A stretch of DNA of 64,000 nucleotides, taken from assembly GCA_022574555.1 (NCBI GenBank), contig JACZRV010000004.1:1-64000 (forward strand), written 5' to 3'. The notes under the pieces are model-generated. The model searched no databases. It was not told the origin of the DNA and saw only the letters and a list, made by a program, of their open reading frames with translations. The DNA comes from SAR324 cluster bacterium. Its GTDB lineage: Bacteria; SAR324; JACQKK01. Position numbers and translations under genes: made by a program. Shown here one piece after another: positions 45,452-53,874 of this stretch (position 1 is its first letter; each line of letters begins with the position of its first letter).

Positions 45452-46756
45452 ATGGAAATCGAAGTCATTTGCACCGGCGACGAGGTGTTGACCGGGAAGA
45501 TCGTCAACTCCAATTTCTCTTACATCGCGCAGAAGCTGGAGGATTACGGTTATTCGGTGAAGCGCGGGGTGACCGTGGGCGACGATCGTGACGAGTTGCT
45601 CGCAGCGTTCCGGCTGGCGGGTGAGCGGGCCGACGCGGTGATCGTCAACGGCGGATTGGGTCCCACCGTGGACGATCTCTCTCAGGAAGTAGCGGCCCAG
45701 GCCGCGGGTGTGGGGCTCTCGCTACACGAAGATTGGTTGCGCCGCATGGAACGATTTTTTCACCAGCGCGGCCGCACCATGCCGGAAAACAACAAGAAGC
45801 AGGCCATGCTCCCCCAGGGTGCCGAAATGCTGGATAACCCCATCGGCACCGCCTGCGGCTTTGCGGTGCGGATCGGCCGGGCGATATTCTATTTCACACC
45901 GGGCGTACCGCGAGAACTTTTCAGGATGCTGGAGGAACAGATTCTGCCGCGCCTGTTGAGAGCAAGCCCCAATCCCGGCGTGATCGTCATGCGGCGTTTT
46001 CATTCTTTCGGGCTGGGAGAATCTCACGTGGATCAGCTCTTGTCGGGGCTTGAGGCCATGGACCAGGACGGCGCCATCAAGCTGGGATTTCGCGCCCACT
46101 ATCCCCAACTGGAGACCAAGCTGGTCTGCCGGGCGGCCAACGAGGGTCAGGCGCGGGCCAAGCTGGCGCCGGTGGCCGATGAAATCTATCGCCGCATCGG
46201 GAATTTCATTCTGGCCGAGGACGACGACACCCACGAATCGGTCGTGCAATCCCTTTTGCTGGAGCGTGGGGAAACCGTGTCGCTGGTGGAGAACCTCACC
46301 GGGGGCCTCATTGCCCAGAGGCTCAGTGGCCTGCCCGGTGCGGAAGAGGTCTTCGTGCGGGGGGTGGTGGGGCTCAGCCCGCGGGAGATCGGAGTGGGAC
46401 TGGGGCTGGAACCATCCGAGATCGACGGCGCCGCACCCGGCGAATTGGCGCGGATGCTGGCCCAGGCCATGCGCCGGGCTAGCGGAAGCAGCTACGGCCT
46501 GGGCGTGATAGGCCGCCTCGATGGCCCGCCGCGGGGCCGCGCCGGACATATGACCAGTGCCATCTACCTAGCGTTGGCCAGCGAAAACGGCGTGATCACC
46601 CGAGACGCCAGCCTGACCGGACACCGCGAATGGCTGGGCCTGGGCGCCGCAGAAATGGGGCTGGACCTCCTGCGCCGCCACCTCAAGGGGCTCCCCGTGG
46701 ACGAGAAGATCGACTTCGAGAAACGCGACGAGAAACCGGCGGAACGGGCCGGGTAG
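45452..46756 (+). CDS. cinA: CinA-like protein with degenerate deamidase domain
   Basis: The 434-residue protein has the N-terminal MoaB/MogA-like domain (MEIEVICTGDEVLTGKIVN, NGGLGPTVDDLSQE, PQGAEMLDNPIGTACGF, YFTPGVPRE), the KH-type middle segment and the C-terminal CinA domain. In active NMN deamidases the latter has AESCTGG and YSNEAK; here these read VENLTGG and LSPREI, so the catalytic Ser and Lys are missing. The N-terminal COG1058 domain (ADP-ribose pyrophosphatase-like) may still work. The ATG start matches the family's opening. It follows the oxidoreductase by 65 bp in the same direction. Confidence 0.85.
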   Translation: MEIEVICTGDEVLTGKIVNSNFSYIAQKLEDYGYSVKRGVTVGDDRDELLAAFRLAGERADAVIVNGGLGPTVDDLSQEVAAQAAGVGLSLHEDWLRRMERFFHQRGRTMPENNKKQAMLPQGAEMLDNPIGTACGFAVRIGRAIFYFTPGVPRELFRMLEEQILPRLLRASPNPGVIVMRRFHSFGLGESHVDQLLSGLEAMDQDGAIKLGFRAHYPQLETKLVCRAANEGQARAKLAPVADEIYRRIGNFILAEDDDTHESVVQSLLLERGETVSLVENLTGGLIAQRLSGLPGAEEVFVRGVVGLSPREIGVGLGLEPSEIDGAAPGELARMLAQAMRRASGSSYGLGVIGRLDGPPRGRAGHMTSAIYLALASENGVITRDASLTGHREWLGLGAAEMGLDLLRRHLKGLPVDEKIDFEKRDEKPAERAG

Positions 46757-46799
46757 GAATTCTAAAAAATGCTCGGGCGCTGAGGCCCGAATTGTTCCG

Positions 46800-46850
46800 G
46801 GAGATCGACCCATGACGGAGATCGATGTATGACGGAGATCGACCCATGAC
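46800..46850 (+). repeat. Three tandem 17-bp units, each with ribosome site and ATG
   Basis: ggagatcgacccatgac is present three times (middle copy with tgt for ccc). Each holds GGAG and an ATG (46812, 46829, 46846). The first two ATGs open six-codon frames (MTEIDV, MTEIDP) whose TGA overlaps the next ATG, leading to the phosphohexomutase start. Confidence 0.9.
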
Positions 46851-48648
46851 TACGGCGGGCACCTCATCCGACAAGAAAACCCTCATCGCCCTAGCGCGCC
46901 AAGGCGCCAACGCTGCCGGGCTGGACGCGGGGCAGGTAGCAGCGGCGCTTTCAGCGGGGGACTACTTTGCCGTCTTGGAGCTGCTCATCCCCCAACGGCC
47001 CAGCCTGCCGGCAAATGTGGTGGCCGAACTGCGCGAGCCGTTGGAGGCGCTGCTGCGCATCAAGGCCTATTCCCACCCCGCTACCCTGGGAGAAACCGTG
47101 CCGGTGGTGTTCGGCACCGGGGGGCACCGGGGGGAGATCGGCCGTGGTCTGACCCTGGCCCACGTTCACGCCATCACCACGGCGCTGGTGCAGTTGATCG
47201 CGGAAATGGCGCCCGCCGAGCGGGAACGTCACTTCGGCGCTGCGGAGCTGAGCGTGGTGCAGGAGAAAGGGATCGTCATCGGTCACGACAACCGGCTGTT
47301 CAATCCGAGCTTCTCCTTCTATGTGGGGCATCTCCTCGAGGATGCGGGATTCCGGGTACGCTATGCGGGCCGCGTCTCTTCTCCGGAACTTTCCCGTGTG
47401 GTGCCCCTGCGCGGCTGGGCCGGGTCGGTGAATTTCACGCCCAGCCACAATCCGTTTCGTTACGGAGGCATTAAGATCAATCCTGCCGACGGAGGTTTGG
47501 CGGGCAATGACATCACCGATCCCCTGGAGGAAATGGCCAACCGCAACCTGGACGAGTCGGCGAAAGAGAAATGGCCGGCGCCAGGCGAACTGGAAAGTCT
47601 GATCGAGGCCCAGGCCGGCCGGATCGAGCGGGTCGACGTGCACACCCCCTACCTGGAGGCCCTCGACGCCCATCCGGTGGTGCGGCTCGCAGATCTGTGC
47701 CGTGAACTGGGGGAACTTCCAGCGGAAGGGTCGGTGCGTTGGGTGGTGGATCCCGTCTGGGGGGCAGCCGTGCCGGTCTACCAGCGCATCCAGCAGCGGA
47801 TGGGGGAAGGGATCATGACCCTGATCCATACGGAGGACGATCCCTATTTCGGTGGGCAGACCACCGAACCCAATCCGCAAACCCTCTCCGATGCGCTGGA
47901 CGTAATGCGTGACGATCCCGCGCGATTCAAGGTGGCCATCCGCAATGACCCGGACGGCGACCGCGGTCTGGTGGGCGACGATGGCGGAGCGATCAAAATG
48001 AACCGCTACGCCGCCCTGGTCATGCGCTATCTTTACGACATGGGTCAGGCGGGCGACCTGGTGACGACGATCCCCACCAGCCATTTCGGCCCTGACTATG
48101 CCCGCTCGCGTGGCAGCCGGGTTCATCTCACGCCGACCGGTTTCAAGAACTTCCGCCCCTTCCTGCAAGGTGGGGGCACCATGCTCGCCTATGAGGAGAG
48201 TGACGGATTGACCATTGGCGGACACAGCCTGGACAAGGATGGCGTGATGGCCGGATTGCTGGCGCTGCGCATCGTCCTGCATTACGGCCGCTCACTTTCC
48301 GATTTGCTGAACGACATCGAAGCCGAATTGGGGCCGTATTACTGGGAGCAGAAGACCTTCATGATCGATATTCCCGCCAGGGAGGCCAAACAAAAACTCA
48401 CTCGGCTCGCGGATTACCGCCCGGGACAGGAGATCGGAGGGGCAGGGCACACCCGTACCATCGCCGAAGTGAACACCGACGATGGTTACAAGTTCACCTT
48501 CGACGATGGATCCTGGCTCATGATGCGCCCGTCGGGCACCGAACCCAAATTGCGCATCTACGCGGAAACCCGGTCGAGCCCGGAAGAGACCCGTGCCCTG
48601 TGCGAAATGGGAGAAAAGCTGGCCCGCGATGCCATTCACGCGGCCTGA
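46846..48648 (+). CDS. Alpha-phosphohexomutase (phosphoglucomutase-like)
   Basis: The 600-residue protein has all four active-site loops: the phosphoserine loop NFTPSHNPFRYGG, the metal loop NDPDGDRG, the sugar loop AYEESDGLTIGG and the phosphate-binding loop RPSGTEPKLRIYAE. FGTGGHRGEIGRG near residue 95 fits the phosphoglucomutase subgroup that uses glucose phosphate (PgcA/Pgm type). It interconverts hexose 1- and 6-phosphates. The ATG at 46846 ends a chain of two coupled mini-ORFs created by a tandem duplication. coaD-like gene follows after 49 bp. Confidence 0.92.
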   Translation: MTTAGTSSDKKTLIALARQGANAAGLDAGQVAAALSAGDYFAVLELLIPQRPSLPANVVAELREPLEALLRIKAYSHPATLGETVPVVFGTGGHRGEIGRGLTLAHVHAITTALVQLIAEMAPAERERHFGAAELSVVQEKGIVIGHDNRLFNPSFSFYVGHLLEDAGFRVRYAGRVSSPELSRVVPLRGWAGSVNFTPSHNPFRYGGIKINPADGGLAGNDITDPLEEMANRNLDESAKEKWPAPGELESLIEAQAGRIERVDVHTPYLEALDAHPVVRLADLCRELGELPAEGSVRWVVDPVWGAAVPVYQRIQQRMGEGIMTLIHTEDDPYFGGQTTEPNPQTLSDALDVMRDDPARFKVAIRNDPDGDRGLVGDDGGAIKMNRYAALVMRYLYDMGQAGDLVTTIPTSHFGPDYARSRGSRVHLTPTGFKNFRPFLQGGGTMLAYEESDGLTIGGHSLDKDGVMAGLLALRIVLHYGRSLSDLLNDIEAELGPYYWEQKTFMIDIPAREAKQKLTRLADYRPGQEIGGAGHTRTIAEVNTDDGYKFTFDDGSWLMMRPSGTEPKLRIYAETRSSPEETRALCEMGEKLARDAIHAA

Positions 48649-48697
48649 TTCCGGCCCCTGCAATAATATTTTTTCCCCCGGCGGATACAAGGAGACC

Positions 48698-49213
48698 ATG
48701 ACCGGCAAACTTACCGCACTCTACCCGATCAGCGGCAATCCCCCCACCTGGGGTCACGCGGACGTGATGGAACGCGGGGCCCGGATTTTCGACAGCGTTG
48801 TCTGGGGGCTGGCGGTCAATCCGGGAAAGTCCTATCTCTTCAGCGAGGGAGAACGGCTGGAAATGATGGAGACCTACGTGCGGCACTTCGCTCTTGAAAA
48901 TGTGACGGTCAAGACCTACTCCGGAGCCACGGTGCGTTATGCCGAGGCCATTGGCGCTACGATAATTCTCAAGGGCCTGCGAAATTCGACGGATCTGCAA
49001 GCCGAGATGGAGCAAGCCATGGGCAACCGCGGTATGAACGACCGGATCGAAACCCTCGCCATGTTCACCTCACCGCGCTATTCAGTCGTCAGTTCCAGCC
49101 TCATCCGCGAACTGGCGTTGCTGGGGGAGGACATCACCCCCTACGTCCATGACGCCGTGGCCCAACAGATCAGAACACTGCTTGCGGCCAAGGGGTTGAT
49201 TTCCCAGGCATAA
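48698..49213 (+). CDS. coaD: Phosphopantetheine adenylyltransferase-like nucleotidyltransferase
   Basis: The 171-residue protein follows CoaD along its length: KGLRNSTDLQAEMEQAMGNR corresponds to the GLRxxxDFEYExQxAxMNR segment, and PRYSVVSSSLIREL to the PEYSFISSSLVKE segment with ISSS-like phosphate contacts. The nucleotide loop, usually YPGTFDPxTxGH, is YPISGNPPTWGH: the HxGH-type His is kept, but F and D are G and N. Enzyme of coenzyme A synthesis, or a diverged relative. AAGGAGA precedes the ATG. Confidence 0.8.
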   Translation: MTGKLTALYPISGNPPTWGHADVMERGARIFDSVVWGLAVNPGKSYLFSEGERLEMMETYVRHFALENVTVKTYSGATVRYAEAIGATIILKGLRNSTDLQAEMEQAMGNRGMNDRIETLAMFTSPRYSVVSSSLIRELALLGEDITPYVHDAVAQQIRTLLAAKGLISQA

Positions 49214-49258
49214 AGCGGCACCCTGGGCCAAAGGCGGCTAGTCACGGCCTCGAAACGA

Positions 49259-49288
49259 GAATTACCCGAACCCGAATTACCCGAACCC
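49259..49288. repeat. 15-bp tandem duplication upstream of the FtsK-like gene
   Basis: gaattacccgaaccc occurs twice in direct succession, ending 7 bp before the ATG at 49296, so it occupies the ribosome-binding region; no good Shine-Dalgarno is left there. Confidence 0.85.
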
Positions 49289-49295
49289 GGTTGCC

Positions 49296-50375
49296 ATGGA
49301 ACGGTATCACGGGAGTAGGTGGCCGAAGGGAATCGGCCTGCTGGCGGCAACGCTGGTGGTCATCAGCTTGTCTACGTATCATCCCTTCGATCCCACCCTG
49401 CTCAATCTGCTCTCTCCGAGCGAAGGCGTGCATAATGCACTGGGACTCGCCGGTGCGCTGGTGGGCGGATCGCTCCTGGAAGGATTCGGTGCCGCCAGTT
49501 GGCTCATCCCGTTGCTGATCGGCAATTGGTTCGCCTTCCCCCGCCGGCGTCCACGACTGATGCACTACGCGGCACACGGCGGCTTGTTGCTTCTGTTCGC
49601 GGCCTCGTTCCACGGTTTGTGGTCCCACGATCCTACGCCTGGGGCCTGGCGGCCGGGTCTGTTGGGGTGGGCCGGCGGAAACTGGGCTGAGTCCACGGCC
49701 GGGTCCGTTTTGGGTGGTGCATTGCTGCTGGGGGGAGTGGCCTACAGTTTGACGCGGATCGTGTATTTCGTATCGTGGCGCCGCCGGTCTGCCGAGATAT
49801 TCGCCTTCGGCCGCTACTTCCTCTCCCGCGGCGATGAGGCCTTGCGCCATTCAACCCGTGCGGGAGCCCATGCTGTGGCTGCGGCAGGTGATGTTTTGCG
49901 AAGCGGATTCGCAGCGCTCTCGGGAGATCTCCTGGCCGCAGGCCGCATTCTGCGGCGCACTGTTTATCGTTGGCGGCCCTTCCCCTATCGCCCGGCCTTG
50001 GCGCATCGTTCGCGCCGCATGGGTGGAGGTGTTCAGGGTGCCGCTGCGATTGAAAAGCCGGTACCGCACCCCGAAGTCGAACGATCAGATGCGCGAGGAG
50101 CGAACGACGCGTTCGACGCCTGGTTTGCCCAAAACGATTCCCAACCGCAGAAATCCATTTCTACCGGCGATAACGAGCCGGCCGAAATTCGCGCTGCGGA
50201 CGATTCGTCGACGGCCAGAATATCGGACGAACAAATCGCGAAGTGGGAGGAGCATCTGCGACGCTACCAGGAAAATATGGACCTGGACTGGCCGGACAAA
50301 TTGCTGAACGACGCGTCGAGACCACTGGAGGGAGCCGAAAAAGATGCAGACGAGAAAAGGCGTGATCCCCCTTGA
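49296..50375 (+). CDS. FtsK N-terminal-like membrane protein without motor domain
   Basis: The 359-residue protein has four hydrophobic segments in its first 160 residues. LLAATLVVISLSTYHPFDPTLLNLL followed by GVHNALGLAGALVGGSLLEGFGAASWLIPLLIGNWF has the S-Y-P-x-DP and N-x-G-G-xx-ad-xxFGxaa pattern of the FtsK/SpoIIIE 4TM domain, then RxRPRL. The rest is a basic linker and an acidic tail (WEEHLRRYQENMDLDWP). No Walker A, Walker B or gamma domain follows; the next gene is rho. It could be a division-site adaptor. A frame break in a longer ftsK is not supported, since no motor sequence lies downstream. Confidence 0.65.
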   Translation: MERYHGSRWPKGIGLLAATLVVISLSTYHPFDPTLLNLLSPSEGVHNALGLAGALVGGSLLEGFGAASWLIPLLIGNWFAFPRRRPRLMHYAAHGGLLLLFAASFHGLWSHDPTPGAWRPGLLGWAGGNWAESTAGSVLGGALLLGGVAYSLTRIVYFVSWRRRSAEIFAFGRYFLSRGDEALRHSTRAGAHAVAAAGDVLRSGFAALSGDLLAAGRILRRTVYRWRPFPYRPALAHRSRRMGGGVQGAAAIEKPVPHPEVERSDARGANDAFDAWFAQNDSQPQKSISTGDNEPAEIRAADDSSTARISDEQIAKWEEHLRRYQENMDLDWPDKLLNDASRPLEGAEKDADEKRRDPP

Positions 50376-51012
50376 GCCCCACCGTGGGCGAATTCGCGGC
50401 GGCTGATGCGTTGCCGGGGACATGGGAAAAACGGGGTTGCCGGAGGCGTCCGATGATGGCAGCGTATCTCTGCGGCGCGCATTGTCGTGCCTACAAACCA
50501 CCGATGCCAACAATAACCGGCAGCAGCCGATCGCCTCGATTGCGCGCATGCACTCACCTAATGCAAATGCTTGACATCGATCAGGATCATACGTACCGTG
50601 GACTTAAGACATCGTCACGTTTCTTTCTTCTCGATAATCCCACGACAGCCGGCGGCTCCCGACCGTACAATCGGGGGTTCTCACTGAATCCCAAAATTTG
50701 ACAGGCCAGCGTACATTTTGACACGATGCATGGCCGCACGAAATATATCGATCACGCCGATCCCGACTGAACTCTTAAAACCGAGCATCCGAATACAAAA
50801 GCGATAGAGCGGCCTGCCCGGTGGTGAGTTCCACCGCTCGGTGCAAGCCCATTCCTGGACAGCTGTTAGATCAGCATATCGACTATTCCAGGCCCATCCA
50901 CTGCGGAAATTGCGTATCACGGATGGGACAATCACGCCTCGCTGATACCGTGCGGAAGAGCCCCGGTGCGATTCCGCCTCAAGCCAGGCCCAACCGTTAG
51001 ATAACTGTGTCT
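50376..51012 (+). other. Gap of 637 bp; long leader of rho
   Basis: No convincing gene is present. A 84-codon minus-strand frame (50681-50935) has no family resemblance. The best signal is a promoter at 50571-50599 (TTGACA, 17 bases, TACCGT) pointing to rho, which would give a leader of about 400 nt; long rho leaders are known to allow autoregulation. Near its end, gtgcggaagagccccggtgcg and attccgcctcaagccagg can pair. Confidence 0.45.
50571..50599 (+). promoter_or_regulatory. Candidate promoter of rho
   Basis: Perfect -35 TTGACA (50571-50576), 17-base spacer, -10 TACCGT (50594-50599, four of six consensus). Orientation and position fit rho. Confidence 0.5.
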
Positions 51013-52449
51013 ATGAAAAATTCGACCGCCGCCAGCGAGCCTGCCAAGCGAGATCCTCCTGTGGCATCCCGCGAATCCAGTTCCTCGGCTTCATCCCGCG
51101 AATCCAGTTCCTCGGCTTCAGCCCGCGAATCCAGTTCCTCGGCTTCAGCCTCCAATTCTTCCACAGCCACATCTTCCTCGGCCAGCCCGCCCAAGCCGTT
51201 GGATCTGACCGAGTTGAAACGGCTGAGCATCGCGGAATTGAATCAGAGGGCCAGGAATTTCCATATCGAGAATGCCAGCAGCCTCCGCCGGCAGGAACTG
51301 ATCTTCTCGCTCTTGGAGGCTCAGTCCAACAAGAATGGATTGATTTACGGAGCCGGTGTTTTGGAAACCTTGCCGGACGGATTCGGCTTCCTCCGCTCAC
51401 CGGACTACAATTATCTGCCCGGACCGGACGATATCTACGTATCGCCGTCGCAGATCCGCCGCTTCAACATGCGCACGGGAGATACCATCTCAGGGCAGAT
51501 CAGGCCACCCAAGGAAAACGAGCGCTATTATGCGCTGCTCAAGGTGGAGGATCTCAATTTCGAGCCGCCGGATATTTCCAAGGACAAGATCCTGTTCGAC
51601 AATCTGACGCCTCTCTACCCGGACGAGCGCGTTATTCTGGAACGGGACCCCGAGGAACTGACCACCCGCATCATGGATCTCGTTTGTCCGATAGGCATGG
51701 GCCAGCGTGGCCTGATCGTGGCCCCGCCGCGTACCGGCAAAACGATGATCCTGCAGAGCATCGCCAATTCGATCTCCGTCAACCATCCCGATACCCAGTT
51801 GATGGTGTTGCTGATTGACGAACGGCCGGAAGAAGTCACCGATATGGAGCGGTCGGTGGAGGGTGAGGTGATCAGCTCGACCTTCGACGAGCCGGCCACA
51901 CGGCACGTGCAGGTGGCTGAGATGGTGATCGAGAAAGCCAAACGGCTGGTAGAGCATCAAAGGAACGTCGTGATCCTGCTCGATTCGATCACGCGCTTGG
52001 CGCGGGCTTACAATTCGGTCGTGCCACCCAGCGGAAAAATCCTGTCCGGCGGGGTGGATGCCAACGCACTGCACAAGCCCAAGCGATTTTTCGGCGCGGC
52101 ACGCAACGTGGAGGAGGGAGGCTCACTCACCATCATCGCCACGGCGCTCGTGGATACGGGCAGCCGGATGGACGAGGTGATCTTCGAGGAATTCAAGGGT
52201 ACCGGCAATCTGGAGTTGGCCCTCGATCGCAAGTTGGTGGACAAGCGCATCTTTCCGGCCATCGATATCTCGCGGTCGGCCACGCGCAAGGAGGAATTGC
52301 TGATCCAAAAGTGCGACCTGGATCGTATCTGGGTGTTGCGGCGAGTGCTTCAGCCGCTCAACGTGGTGGAGAGCATGGAATTTTTGGCGAGTAAGCTGGT
52401 CAATTTTAAGACCAACGCCGAGTTTCTTGATATGATGGACAAAATGTAG
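51013..52449 (+). CDS. rho: Transcription termination factor Rho with Ser-rich N-terminal extension
   Basis: The 478-residue protein has the complete Rho core: N-terminal SAP-like helix ([17 protein letters not shown]), RNA-binding cold-shock fold ([21 protein letters not shown]), Walker [10 protein letters not shown], Walker [17 protein letters not shown] and R-loop [20 protein letters not shown]. Before it lies a roughly 60-residue tail rich in Ser/Ala/Glu, including three exact nine-residue repeats (SRESSSSAS type) encoded by three 27-bp DNA repeats at 51067-51147. Inserted low-complexity tails are known in Rho of several phyla. ATG 51013 was preferred to GTG 51007. rpmE and prfA follow. 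Confidence 0.96.
   Translation: MKNSTAASEPAKRDPPVASRESSSSASSRESSSSASARESSSSASASNSSTATSSSASPPKPLDLTELKRLSIAELNQRARNFHIENASSLRRQELIFSLLEAQSNKNGLIYGAGVLETLPDGFGFLRSPDYNYLPGPDDIYVSPSQIRRFNMRTGDTISGQIRPPKENERYYALLKVEDLNFEPPDISKDKILFDNLTPLYPDERVILERDPEELTTRIMDLVCPIGMGQRGLIVAPPRTGKTMILQSIANSISVNHPDTQLMVLLIDERPEEVTDMERSVEGEVISSTFDEPATRHVQVAEMVIEKAKRLVEHQRNVVILLDSITRLARAYNSVVPPSGKILSGGVDANALHKPKRFFGAARNVEEGGSLTIIATALVDTGSRMDEVIFEEFKGTGNLELALDRKLVDKRIFPAIDISRSATRKEELLIQKCDLDRIWVLRRVLQPLNVVESMEFLASKLVNFKTNAEFLDMMDKM
51067..51147 (+). repeat. Three 27-bp coding repeats in rho
   Basis: A 27-bp unit beginning tcccgcgaatccagttcc is repeated three times with one base change, encoding the Ser-rich tail of Rho. 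Frame is preserved because the unit is a multiple of three. Confidence 0.9.
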
Positions 52450-52539
52450 GCTTTGGGCCGTTTGGGATTCCCGCCGGGGGACGATGCGGATCAGTTGTTC
52501 ATCCGAATTATTTACGCCGAACCAATCGAGTCAGGAAAA

Positions 52540-52758
52540 ATGAAAGCCGATATTCATCCCAAATATGAAGAAACCCAGTATATCTGCGCTTGCGGGGAGA
52601 GGTTCGTCGCCATGTCCACCATGGGTGGTGAACGCCACATCGAAATATGTTCGGCGTGCCATCCCTTTTTCACGGGCAAGGAGAAGTTGATCGATACCGC
52701 TGGGCGCATCGAGAAATTCCGCCGCCGGTATGCCAAAGCCCAGTCCCAATCCGCCTGA
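52540..52758 (+). CDS. rpmE: Ribosomal protein bL31
   Basis: The 72-residue protein has four zinc cysteines, CAC near the start (YICACGERF) and CSAC later ([13 protein letters not shown]), the C+ form. [13 protein letters not shown] is the usual C-terminal motif. The ATG has AGGAAAA upstream. It follows rho by 90 bp, and rho-rpmE-prfA is a common order. Confidence 0.96.
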   Translation: MKADIHPKYEETQYICACGERFVAMSTMGGERHIEICSACHPFFTGKEKLIDTAGRIEKFRRRYAKAQSQSA

Positions 52759-52788
52759 TCCTGCCTGCTAAACTCTCCGGGCGTTCGG

Positions 52789-53874
52789 ATGATCGAGAAC
52801 CTGAAGGAAATCGACGCGCGCTTCGAGGAGATCAACCGGCTGTTGTGCGATCCCGAGGTGATTCAGGATCAGCCCCGCTACCGGAAGCTCACCAAGGAGC
52901 ACGCCGAACTCTCTCCCGTAGTCGAGGCCTACCAACGATACACGCGCTTGGCGAGCGAAGTGGCCAGCCAGCAGCAAATCCTTACCGACCCTGACGAAGA
53001 CCAGGAATTCAAGGACCTGGCCCGGGAGGAACTTCCCGGCCTGCGCAAGCACCTGGCGGAATCCGAGCAGGGACTGAAGACGCTGCTACTCCCCCGGGAT
53101 CCCCTCGACAACAGCGATATCGTGCTGGAAATCCGTGCCGGAACCGGCGGCGAGGAGGCTGCACTCTTCGCCGGAGACTTGTTGAAGATGTACCTGCGCT
53201 ACTCCGAGCAACAGGGATGGCGCACCGAGCTGCTCAGCTCGAGCCTCAGCGAGAAAGGCGGGTTCAAGGAAGTCATCGTCGGGATCGACGGCAACGAGGT
53301 CTTCAAGAAACTCAAGTTCGAAAGCGGGGTGCATCGGGTGCAACGCGTGCCGGTGACCGAGGCCCAGGGACGGATCCACACTTCCGCCGCGACCGTGGCC
53401 GTGCTGCCCGAGGCGGACGAGGTGGAGGTGGAAATCAACCCCAACGATCTGCGAGTCGACGTGTTCCGCTCCTCGGGTCCCGGCGGGCAGAGTGTCAACA
53501 CCACCGATTCAGCGGTGCGCGTTACTCACTTGCCCACGGGCATCGTCGTGCAGTGCCAGGACGAGAAATCCCAGCACAAGAACAAGGGCAAGGCGATCAA
53601 GATCCTACGGGCGCGGCTCTATGAACGCATGCTGGAGGAACAACGGCAGGAGCAGGCCGCCCAACGAAAAAGCCTGGTGGGTTCGGGTGACCGCAGCGAG
53701 CGCATCCGCACCTACAATTTCCCCCAGGGCCGTGTGACCGACCACCGCATCAACCTCACCGCCTACAAGCTCAGCGCTGTGCTTGCCGGCGATCTCGACG
53801 AATTCGTCGATGCCCTCCTCACCCACGACGAAACGGAACGGCTCAAGCAGGGGGAGGCCAGGCTTGACGGGTGA
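52789..53874 (+). CDS. prfA: Peptide chain release factor 1
   Basis: The 361-residue protein has the GGQ motif in [20 protein letters not shown], the class I codon-recognition loop [14 protein letters not shown] (a PxT-type motif that marks RF1 for UAA/UAG), and [21 protein letters not shown] 52789 gives the typical [15 protein letters not shown] opening. Its stop overlaps the GTG of the next gene (GTGA). The methyltransferase gene prmC, which usually follows and modifies the GGQ Gln, is absent here. Confidence 0.97.
   Translation: MIENLKEIDARFEEINRLLCDPEVIQDQPRYRKLTKEHAELSPVVEAYQRYTRLASEVASQQQILTDPDEDQEFKDLAREELPGLRKHLAESEQGLKTLLLPRDPLDNSDIVLEIRAGTGGEEAALFAGDLLKMYLRYSEQQGWRTELLSSSLSEKGGFKEVIVGIDGNEVFKKLKFESGVHRVQRVPVTEAQGRIHTSAATVAVLPEADEVEVEINPNDLRVDVFRSSGPGGQSVNTTDSAVRVTHLPTGIVVQCQDEKSQHKNKGKAIKILRARLYERMLEEQRQEQAAQRKSLVGSGDRSERIRTYNFPQGRVTDHRINLTAYKLSAVLAGDLDEFVDALLTHDETERLKQGEARLDG

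Noticed and set aside
49296-50375. Frameshifted full-length ftsK
   Set aside because: No Walker A, Walker B or gamma-domain sequence is found in any frame downstream before rho.
50681-50935. 84-codon minus-strand frame in the rho leader region
   Set aside because: No signal, motif or ribosome site, and composition gives no support; treated as chance.
50930-51000. Cobalamin-riboswitch-like wording (ccggtgcgattccg, then aggcccaaccgt) before rho
   Set aside because: The order of conserved boxes and the receptor stems do not fit, and rho is not a B12-regulated gene. Kept only as a leader with pairing potential.
51010-51400. Long minus-strand frame with RNWIRG-type repeats
   Set aside because: Antisense of the 27-bp repeats in rho; no independent evidence.
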